Positions 8,330-14,064 of a DNA stretch of 44,549 nt are shown one piece after another. Origin of the DNA: Candidatus Woesearchaeota archaeon (lineage in GTDB: Archaea > Nanobdellota > Nanobdellia > Woesearchaeales > GW2011-AR4); assembly GCA_018303625.1 (NCBI GenBank), contig JAGVXV010000015.1, forward strand, positions 1 to 44,549, given 5' to 3'. The translations under genes and the position numbers were made by a program. Under the pieces are notes generated by a model that worked only from the letters and a program-made list of their open reading frames with translations, ran no database searches and was not told the origin of the DNA. How positions within the stretch are numbered: position 1 is the stretch's first letter; each line of letters opens with the position of its first letter.

Positions 8330-8637
8330 CTTGTTTTTTACTACCGAAATAGTTTAAGTATTTAAAATTTTGTATTTTACCATTTTTGAGTTTATAATTC
8401 TAGATTCAGAGGGTATAATTATTAGAGAAAGGAGTTCAATAATGATTTTATTCATTAACTTATCAAGAAACCCATTGTTTTTGTGCTGGCAGTAGGCTTT
8501 TATGCGTAAAAGTTGATGATTTTTGATAAATTGCGCCATTAACGATTAAAAAATAAAAATCGTCCTCCAGCCCTGCCGTCCATACACACCGCCTTTAATC
8601 AAAAGTTTTTTATAAAAGCAAAAGTTAAACAATAAAT
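8330..8637. other. Intergenic region with GC-rich island and promoters
   Basis: No convincing protein gene is present; a 61-codon minus-strand frame here has no domain, repeat or promoter support. The stretch holds the minus-strand TATA-like TTTAAATA (about 8362-8369) for the PRC-barrel gene. A 33-nt island at 8561-8593 is about 70 percent G+C in otherwise AT-rich DNA. The TATA box TTTTATAAAAG at 8608-8618 serves the downstream basic-protein gene. Confidence 0.55.
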
Positions 8638-8766
8638 ATGCCGTCGTTTTTAGCGAGACCGAAAAGAACCAAAACCAAGAGACCTGTAAGTTTTAAATCT
8701 TCGAGCGGTAGGGTAAGCTTTAAGGCAAGAAGAAGACCGCTTAGAAGAAAAAGAGTTTCTTGGTAA
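8638..8766 (+). CDS. 42-residue highly basic protein
   Basis: The tiny frame encodes 42 residues with at least 15 Arg/Lys and almost no acidic residues. It contains an internal near-repeat, PVSFK, RVSFK and RVSW. A TATA box about 25 nt upstream of the ATG predicts a leaderless mRNA starting exactly here. The composition suggests a nucleic-acid-binding or ribosome-associated peptide, but I do not recognise a family. Its stop abuts the stop of the convergent HNH gene with no spacer. The promoter and residue bias make it a likely real gene. Confidence 0.6.
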   Translation: MPSFLARPKRTKTKRPVSFKSSSGRVSFKARRRPLRRKRVSW

Positions 8767-9198
8767 TTAAATCCCAATTTTGGGGAATTTGATAGGTTGA
8801 ATACCCCACGGGCTAGTTGGTTTTCTCGGACTTCTTCTAGTTTTAGGTTTTTTAGTGTGTTTTTTCTTTCCACCTTTTGAAAAATGTACTTTTCTATACC
8901 GTTCTATAGATTTTGTACCCATACCCCTATTACATGGTCCACAAATAGGTCTTAAATTAGAAATATTATTTTTTCCACCTTTAGCAACAGATTTATTGTG
9001 GCCTACTTGAAAGTCAGTGATATGGATTGGTCTGATTCTGCAACAATAGCATTTTCCCTGTGCTTTGTTACCCATATATTTCAACCATACTTGGTCACGT
9101 AATGGTTTGCCAATAGATTTTCTACCTCCACCCATAGGTTTAGAAGTCCCTCCAAAAAGGGTATCTATTCTTTTTGGATTTCCGAGTATATCACGCAT
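8767..9198 (-). CDS. HNH endonuclease with basic C-terminal tail
   Basis: The 143-residue protein has a zinc-braced HNH fold: Cys50/Cys53 in a CYCC cluster, the catalytic His in QVGHNKS (residues 64-70), NNISNLRPIC with Asn79/81, and the closing CGPCN at 86-90. The last 40 residues are Lys/Arg/Pro-rich and probably grip DNA. No recombinase or integrase is adjacent, so it may be a stand-alone homing-type or defence nuclease. A TATA-like TATTTATAC about 26 nt upstream supports the start. It heads a minus-strand accessory patch with the RelBE-like pair. Confidence 0.83.
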   Translation of the reverse strand: MRDILGNPKRIDTLFGGTSKPMGGGRKSIGKPLRDQVWLKYMGNKAQGKCYCCRIRPIHITDFQVGHNKSVAKGGKNNISNLRPICGPCNRGMGTKSIERYRKVHFSKGGKKKHTKKPKTRRSPRKPTSPWGIQPIKFPKIGI

Positions 9199-9261
9199 AA
9201 TGTTTAAAAGATTTAGCTTGTATAAATAGTTTTCTTTTGTACTTTTTTCGTCCTAAAATGC

Positions 9262-9522
9262 CTAATAAACCCTGTTTCTCTTGTCAATCTTCTCAATATA
9301 AACCTTTGAAGAAGGATAATCCACAAAATAGAGTATTCTGTAATCTCCAACTCTTACCCTAAAAACCTTAATATCTTTATAGCCCTCAACCCTTTCAATA
9401 TCCTGCGGAAAAGGATTCTTTTCAAGCTCATCAATCTTGTCAGATAGTCGTTTCACAAGTGATTTGTCCTTGATAGATTTGAGAAATTTAAGTGCTGGCT
9501 TCTTTAATTCAGCCGAGAACAT
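9262..9522 (-). CDS. RelE/ParE-family toxin
   Basis: The 86-residue protein fits the RelE fold. The N-terminus is a helix hairpin (KKPALKFLKSIKDKSLVKRL), followed by strands with VEGYKDIKVFRVRVGDYRI and a C-terminal VYIEKIDKRNRVY. R-x-G-x-YRI and the terminal basic/aromatic tail are typical of mRNA-interfering RelE toxins. It starts one base after the stop of the antitoxin gene, so the two are translated as a pair. The biological target was not tested. Confidence 0.85.
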   Translation of the reverse strand: MFSAELKKPALKFLKSIKDKSLVKRLSDKIDELEKNPFPQDIERVEGYKDIKVFRVRVGDYRILYFVDYPSSKVYIEKIDKRNRVY

Positions 9523-9523
9523 T

Positions 9524-9748
9524 TTACATTCCTAATTCCTTTTTTGCTGTTTTCCAAGAGACAAAATCAGAAGTATCGCCTGATTTTATTTTTGAGATGC
9601 TTTCATCTAATTGTCTTCTCTCTTTATCTGTAAGTTTTGTATCCTCTATATATTCTGTTAGGTAATTTACATCCTTTCTTAATGTTTCTATGCTGCTTTT
9701 CATCTCTTCAAGAGTGCCTAAAACCTGTTTCTGAAAGTCTTGTGTCAT
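9524..9748 (-). CDS. RelB-like antitoxin
   Basis: This 74-residue mostly helical acidic protein sits immediately upstream of the RelE-like toxin. The N-terminal helix (EEMKSSIETLRKDVNYL) could form a coiled coil. The C-terminus FVSWKTAKKELGM resembles RelB/PHD tails that wrap the toxin. I chose the ATG at 9748 over a TTG at 9760 because TATATA at 9772-9780 is about 26 nt upstream, predicting a leaderless mRNA. Two direct ACTATCG repeats about 30 bp apart (from 9781 and 9811) lie upstream and could be operator half-sites. Confidence 0.78.
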   Translation of the reverse strand: MTQDFQKQVLGTLEEMKSSIETLRKDVNYLTEYIEDTKLTDKERRQLDESISKIKSGDTSDFVSWKTAKKELGM

Positions 9749-9869
9749 AATAAGTTTCAAAGCAAAGGATATATAAAAAACTATCGTTCGCCTGATGCCC
9801 TACGAAATTCTACTATCGAACCCCTTTCTCTTCTTTGAACTTTTGTAAAACCGAAACATTTTTATACTT

Positions 9870-9884
9870 GTAGGATTTTCCTAC
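9870..9884. promoter_or_regulatory. Perfect 15-bp palindrome, putative AbrB operator
   Basis: GTAGGA-TTT-TCCTAC lies between the TATA box (TTTATA, about 9861) and the ATG at 9889, where a bound repressor would block RNA polymerase. The adjacent gene encodes an AbrB/MazE-type DNA-binding protein, so autoregulation is the natural reading. Confidence 0.6.
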
Positions 9885-9888
9885 TAGT

Positions 9889-10122
9889 ATGACTGAACTT
9901 ATAACAGTAGGGAAAAAAGGGCAGATTGTAATACCAAAGAAGATGAGGGATGATTTAAAGATAGACAAAGGCACGAAGCTCCTGATAAGCGAGGGCAAGG
10001 ACAAAATAACAATCAAGCCGGTAAAAATGAGTGAAAAGCATCTTCTTATGCTGCTCAGCGAGACTTCTTTGAAGAAAACATGGCAAAATCCTTATGATGA
10101 GCGGTGGGATGATGTACTCTAA
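9889..10122 (+). CDS. AbrB/MazE-family DNA-binding antitoxin
   Basis: The 77-residue protein has an N-terminal SpoVT/AbrB swapped-hairpin domain, VGKKGQIVIPKKMRDDLKIDKGTKL written in part as the consensus for this fold, at about residues 6-45. A C-terminal segment ending PYDERWDDVL would be the toxin-binding tail. The mRNA is probably leaderless, with TTTATAC centred about 26 nt upstream. The next gene, 59 nt downstream, is a PemK/MazF-like toxin, so they are best read as one module even though the spacer is longer than usual. Confidence 0.85.
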   Translation: MTELITVGKKGQIVIPKKMRDDLKIDKGTKLLISEGKDKITIKPVKMSEKHLLMLLSETSLKKTWQNPYDERWDDVL

Positions 10123-10155
10123 AGAAAATTTTAAATTTTATTATTATTGCCAAAA

Positions 10156-10214
10156 TTCTCTAAGAGAACTTTGAATGAAAAATGTCAGAAAAAAATTATG
10201 ATTCAAAGTTCTCT
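10156..10214. promoter_or_regulatory. Inverted repeats bracketing the MazF start codon
   Basis: AGAGAACTTTGAAT (10163-10176) and ATTCAAAGTTCTCT (10201-10214) form a perfect 14-bp inverted repeat with the ATG at 10182 in the loop. The left arm also belongs to a second palindrome, TTCTCT-A-AGAGAA (10156-10168). These could be operator sites, or an RNA hairpin controlling toxin translation. Confidence 0.6.
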
Positions 10215-10514
10215 AAAGGAGACATTGTCGTGATAAATTTCCCTTTTTCTGATTTGATTAATGCAAAAAAGCGCCCTATGGTGGTGCTTGCTGAAAAAGG
10301 AGAGGATATTATTGGATGTGCTATTACAAGCAGCCCCCACAGCGAAGGTGTCCCAATCGAAGGATTCGAAGAAGGAAGCTTGCCATTCAAAAGCAAAATA
10401 AAATACTGGCAGATACATACTTTCTTGAAAGATTTGGCTATAAGGAAAGTTGCAAGAATATCAAAAAATACTCATAAAGAACTGCTTAGGCATATAAATA
10501 AACTCTTTGAATAA
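10182..10514 (+). CDS. PemK/MazF-like toxin
   Basis: This 110-residue SH3-like barrel protein contains KGDIVVINFPFSDL, then KKRPMVVLAEKG, TSSPHSEGVPI and a helical C-terminus. These match the PemK/MazF pattern of sequence-specific mRNA endoribonucleases. It follows an AbrB-type antitoxin gene. The start codon lies in the loop of a long inverted repeat, an unusual layout for a toxin gene. An out-of-frame ATG at 10176 could encode only a short peptide. Confidence 0.83.
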   Translation: MSEKNYDSKFSKGDIVVINFPFSDLINAKKRPMVVLAEKGEDIIGCAITSSPHSEGVPIEGFEEGSLPFKSKIKYWQIHTFLKDLAIRKVARISKNTHKELLRHINKLFE

Positions 10515-10597
10515 TAAGTACTCTTCAGCGTTTTTTGCACAGAGAAAGTCTTAATTTTTGCAAAGATTTTAAAAATATTGAGAAACCTCTTTCCCAT

Positions 10598-11290
10598 ATG
10601 AACTATAGGAATTTAACCCTGATTGGCACATCGCATATAGCAAGGCAAAGCCTGAAAGAGGTTGAGGAGGCATTTGACAGTGAAAAGCCCGATATAATTG
10701 CCCTGGAGATTGACAAAAAGAGGCTTTACAGCCTGATGCACAAGCCTAAAGGAAGGTTGAGCATTTACAGCATAAGGAAAATTGGGCTTAAAGGATTCAT
10801 TTTTTCCCTGATTGGGGCCTGGGCTGAAAAAAAGCTTGGGGAGATTGTTGGCGTTGCTCCTGGCTCTGAGATGAAAAAGGCTGTAATGCTCGCAAGAAAA
10901 AACGGCAAAAAAATTGCTTTTATAGACCAAGACATTGAAATCACCTTAAGAAGGTTCTCAAAAGCCCTCACATGGAGGGAAAAATGGCGTTTTTTTATTG
11001 ATATTTTAAAGGCGGTTTTTTCAAGGAAAAAAGAGATTGACTTTGACCTAAGCAAGGTTCCAAGCAAGGACATCATAAAAAAATTGATTGACAGGGTGAA
11101 AAGCCGCTATCCTAATGTGTATAAGGTTTTAATAGAGGAGAGAAACATTGTTATGGCAGAAAATCTTTCAGCCCTGATGGAAAAGAACGAGGATAAGAAA
11201 ATTCTTGCAATTGTAGGGGCAGGCCATGAGGACGAGATTTTAAGGCTTATTAAGAAGCCTTCTGTCAGATATTCTTTCAGTGTCGGCTAA
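10598..11290 (+). CDS. TraB/PrgY-family protein, single domain
   Basis: The 230-residue protein begins MNYRNLTLIGTSHIARQS. The GTSH motif and the later ALEIDKKRL are hallmarks of the TraB/PrgY/GumN (Tiki-like) family, thought to be metal-dependent peptidases. VGAGHEDEI near the C-terminus supplies the last conserved motif. Most archaeal TraB homologues are about 400 residues with C-terminal TM helices, so this is the catalytic part alone. The upstream TTG at 10535 would add 21 unrelated residues; a TTTTAAAAATA about 26 nt before the ATG supports 10598. Confidence 0.82.
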   Translation: MNYRNLTLIGTSHIARQSLKEVEEAFDSEKPDIIALEIDKKRLYSLMHKPKGRLSIYSIRKIGLKGFIFSLIGAWAEKKLGEIVGVAPGSEMKKAVMLARKNGKKIAFIDQDIEITLRRFSKALTWREKWRFFIDILKAVFSRKKEIDFDLSKVPSKDIIKKLIDRVKSRYPNVYKVLIEERNIVMAENLSALMEKNEDKKILAIVGAGHEDEILRLIKKPSVRYSFSVG

Positions 11291-11295
11291 AACCA

Positions 11296-11312
11296 ATAAA
11301 TTCTTACTTTTT
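11296..11312. repeat. Left inverted repeat flanking the unknown gene
   Basis: AATAAATTCTTACTTTT is the inverted copy, with one base of length difference, of the right repeat at 12853-12870. The pair brackets the unknown zinc-finger gene plus its spacers. No target-site duplication or transposase was found. Confidence 0.4.
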
Positions 11313-11407
11313 AGAATGAAAGTTAGTTTCCTAGATGGGTAAGGGGTAAATCTCAGAACTGGCAATTCACAAAATTTATATTATACCCAGTCCATACTTC
11401 TTCATAA

Positions 11408-12754
11408 ATGGTAAATTGTAATTTGTGTAATAAAAGAATGTTGTTTTTTCAAAAAAATTACTTTGAGGATGATAAAACTAAGGTTTACTGCAAGGAATGT
11501 AAAGAGAAAATTGAACAAAAATTACTTGAGAAAGAAGAAAAGAAAAATAAAACGGAGTTAGAAAAAAATACTAAATTATTGATAAAACAAGGTTATAAAA
11601 AAGTAAATGGTGCTATCTTATGGACAGATAATTCAAAATTTTTTGAAACAAAATTTTTAGCTAAGCTCAAAGATAAACTCATTAATTTACCTATTGAAAA
11701 AGGCAGTTTTTCAAAATTGAAAATAGATGATTATAAAATTGAATTAGAATATCCTAATTCATTTAACCCATTTATGGAATCTATCCCACAAACTGATATA
11801 AAGTTTAGAGGGTATTTACGGGTAATTTATATAAAACCTGTTTTCAATAAAATATTTTTTTCTGCTGACACTAAAATTGAATTTAATAAAGAATTTCCAT
11901 ATCGAAATCTTAAAGATGCTTGGGAATCAGTTCTTAAATCAAGAAATTCTCTTATCCCTTATGATACTGGTGATTCATTTGATTGGGAGTTTATTAATAA
12001 ATTTGTAAGCATAAACAAAATAGAGAAATTACAAGATTTAAGGAATAAAAAATATGTAGTAGATCCAACAAAAATTAATGGTAAAGTCTCTTTATACATT
12101 AAGAATTATGGTTGTGATACTATTGTAACAACAAGAGATCCTGATACTGGAGAATTTAAAAGACAACATAATATCTTGGATTATTTTTTTATATTGAATA
12201 ACTGCTATTTAATAATTAGAGAAATTTGGGTTGCTCATAGACATATAAAATTTGTTCTGCCAAAATTTGATAAAATAGTTGAAGAGAGTGTAATAGAAAT
12301 CAAAGATAAGAATATTAGTTCAAGTATTTTAGACCAACTGTTTGGATTTCTAAAGAACATCCCTATTGAAGAAAAGGAAATGGTCTTGGATAGGGGTAGT
12401 TCCTATATTCCAGAAAAAATAAAATTTGAGATTAAGAAGAAATATCCTTTGAATTCAAAAAATATAAATGAGAATACATTAATCAAGTATTACGTACCTG
12501 ATTTAGGTATTACTAATATCTTTGTTAATAACACTAACATTTCTGTGCCGTATCTCTGTTGTGATATAAATGAAGTTAAATCTAAACCAGTTTTAAGAAA
12601 ACAAAGAGCAATTGGAGATTTTGAAAGATTAAAATCTGTTGTTGATTTGATTGGTAAAGTATCTTATTATGAAGATAAAGATGAAATAATCTATTTTAAT
12701 GAAGAATTTTATTTTATACTTGATAAAAAGACCTCAAAACCTAAGTTCAAATAA
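11408..12754 (+). CDS. Unknown protein with N-terminal zinc finger
   Basis: I do not recognise this 448-residue protein. Residues 4-31 hold two CxxC pairs (CNLC and CKEC, 20 residues apart), likely a zinc ribbon. A Lys/Glu-rich helical linker follows, then a long body rich in beta-type sequence, Asn and aromatic residues. There is no TM helix. The gene is markedly more AT-rich than its neighbours, and a pair of inverted repeats lies outside it, suggesting a recent acquisition. A TATA-like TTTATATTATA about 27 nt upstream supports a leaderless start. DNA or RNA binding is only a guess. Confidence 0.7.
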   Translation: MVNCNLCNKRMLFFQKNYFEDDKTKVYCKECKEKIEQKLLEKEEKKNKTELEKNTKLLIKQGYKKVNGAILWTDNSKFFETKFLAKLKDKLINLPIEKGSFSKLKIDDYKIELEYPNSFNPFMESIPQTDIKFRGYLRVIYIKPVFNKIFFSADTKIEFNKEFPYRNLKDAWESVLKSRNSLIPYDTGDSFDWEFINKFVSINKIEKLQDLRNKKYVVDPTKINGKVSLYIKNYGCDTIVTTRDPDTGEFKRQHNILDYFFILNNCYLIIREIWVAHRHIKFVLPKFDKIVEESVIEIKDKNISSSILDQLFGFLKNIPIEEKEMVLDRGSSYIPEKIKFEIKKKYPLNSKNINENTLIKYYVPDLGITNIFVNNTNISVPYLCCDINEVKSKPVLRKQRAIGDFERLKSVVDLIGKVSYYEDKDEIIYFNEEFYFILDKKTSKPKFK

Positions 12755-12852
12755 AAGGATATTTTTCCCATGAATTCTTTGTATTTATGACTCTACTAGT
12801 TTGATAGACAGAAACTACCTAAAGTATAGTCTGCTACCTTAGGAATTGATTG

Positions 12853-12870
12853 AAAAGTAAGAATTTTATT
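12853..12870. repeat. Right inverted repeat flanking the unknown gene
   Basis: AAAAGTAAGAATTTTATT is the partner of the left copy at 11296-11312. The 222-nt spacer around it has no gene. It carries the TATA-like TATTTAAATATA (about 12944-12955) for the next gene. Confidence 0.4.
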
Positions 12871-12975
12871 TTGCTGTCGCAACTTTTGAGAAGTTAGTAA
12901 CTCAAAAGGCTTTTAACAAGCAATACATATGTCAAAACCAATATATTTAAATATAATATTCATCAAAATTTGTTT

Positions 12976-13731
12976 ATGGGAGAAATAGTTGATTTAGCAG
13001 ACAAGATAAAGAGGTACTATAAATTTACTCCCTCTGAGCTTAAAGGCCTTATTATTGCAATACTGGTTACCTCTTTTGTGATTTCCTTTAAGGAGTGGGG
13101 TGTTGGCAGTGTTTTTGACTTCAAAGCAGGCTTGTTTAACTTTTTCAATGCAATCCTTATTGTAGCATTATCCTTCCTTGTTCATCTGTCAGCGCAAAGG
13201 GTTTGGGCATTGGCAACCGGCTACAGGCATGAATTCCAGATGTGGGGAATCGGCTTGGGAATTGCCCTGATCCTGGCTTTTGTAACAAATGGAAGGGCAT
13301 GGCTTATTATACCAGGAGGCTTTATAGTGCACCATTTGGCCGGCCATCGCCTAGGATGGTTCAGGTATGGAATAAACTACTGGGCTTTAGGCTTAATAGC
13401 TTTTGCCGGGCCGCTTGCAAATATTTTGCTTGCAATTGTATTTAAGTCTTTAAGCGGCTTTGTTTCAAATGCCCTGATACAAAAGGTTATAATTTTCAAT
13501 ATAATGTATGCCGTATTTTCAATGGTGCCAATACCTCCTCTTGATGGAAGCAAGGTGTATTTCGGCGCAAGGATGCTTTACGCATTTGGCGCATCCGGCA
13601 TCGTGGCTGCCGCAGTTTTGCTTTATGCCGACATAGCGGTATGGGTTGCTGTCTTGGCATCTTTCATTATCGCGGTTATTTTATGGCTGCTATACTACAT
13701 ATTTTTTGAAAGCGGCTATTGGAGCACATAA
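12976..13731 (+). CDS. Site-2-protease-like (M50) membrane protein with degenerate active site
   Basis: The 251-residue protein has about six TM helices and the S2P layout. The position of the zinc motif is FLVHLSAQRVWA: His70 remains, but the HExxH Glu (71) is Leu and the second His (74) is Gln. The distal motif NPDG-like PIPPLDGSK is kept. With the general base and one ligand missing, proteolysis by the standard mechanism is unlikely, so a pseudoprotease with chaperone or scaffold function is inferred. The ATG at 12976 is supported by a TATA box 26 nt upstream. The next membrane gene follows after 2 nt. Confidence 0.8.
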   Translation: MGEIVDLADKIKRYYKFTPSELKGLIIAILVTSFVISFKEWGVGSVFDFKAGLFNFFNAILIVALSFLVHLSAQRVWALATGYRHEFQMWGIGLGIALILAFVTNGRAWLIIPGGFIVHHLAGHRLGWFRYGINYWALGLIAFAGPLANILLAIVFKSLSGFVSNALIQKVIIFNIMYAVFSMVPIPPLDGSKVYFGARMLYAFGASGIVAAAVLLYADIAVWVAVLASFIIAVILWLLYYIFFESGYWST

Positions 13732-13733
13732 AA

Positions 13734-14063
13734 ATGGTGGCTGAATTTCTTTTCAGGAGCTGGGCTGAATTCTTCTTCTTTGCAGTTATGGTTGTAGGCA
13801 TTGTTGTTTCTTTGTCCGCTCCAAGCGCAGTTATAAGCTACATTGTCATCTTCGTAAGCGGCATGATGGCCGGAAGATTGATGTACTGGAGAAAGCATAA
13901 CATGCACTTCGCATATTACCTCATCATTGTGGGCTTTCTCATAGGATACCTTTTAGGGGCTTATTATGGCAACAGGAATGTAATTGTAATTTTGTTCATA
14001 TTAGGGGCGTTTTTCGGCTATTACCTTTACGAAAAGAAGATTTTAAGGGACACTTTGTTCTGA
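13734..14063 (+). CDS. Small membrane protein, probably four helices
   Basis: This 109-residue integral membrane protein starts MVAEFLFRSWAEFFF. It has four hydrophobic segments separated by short loops, one containing RLMYWRKHNMH. It begins 2 nt after the S2P-like gene and ends 1 nt before the Hef frame, so all three are co-transcribed. A TTG at 13719 in the same frame overlaps the upstream gene and looks less likely. Function is unknown; partnership with the S2P-like protein is inferred from coupling. Confidence 0.72.
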   Translation: MVAEFLFRSWAEFFFFAVMVVGIVVSLSAPSAVISYIVIFVSGMMAGRLMYWRKHNMHFAYYLIIVGFLIGYLLGAYYGNRNVIVILFILGAFFGYYLYEKKILRDTLF

Positions 14064-14064
14064 T

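Noticed and set aside
8354-8539. 61-codon minus-strand open frame
   Set aside because: No domain, no promoter at the right distance, and low-complexity Ile/Leu/Lys composition expected by chance in AT-rich DNA.
8579-8593. 16S rRNA fragment from the ACACACCGCC match
   Set aside because: Only ten bases match and the flanks do not follow 16S rRNA; it is recorded only as a possible antisense contact.
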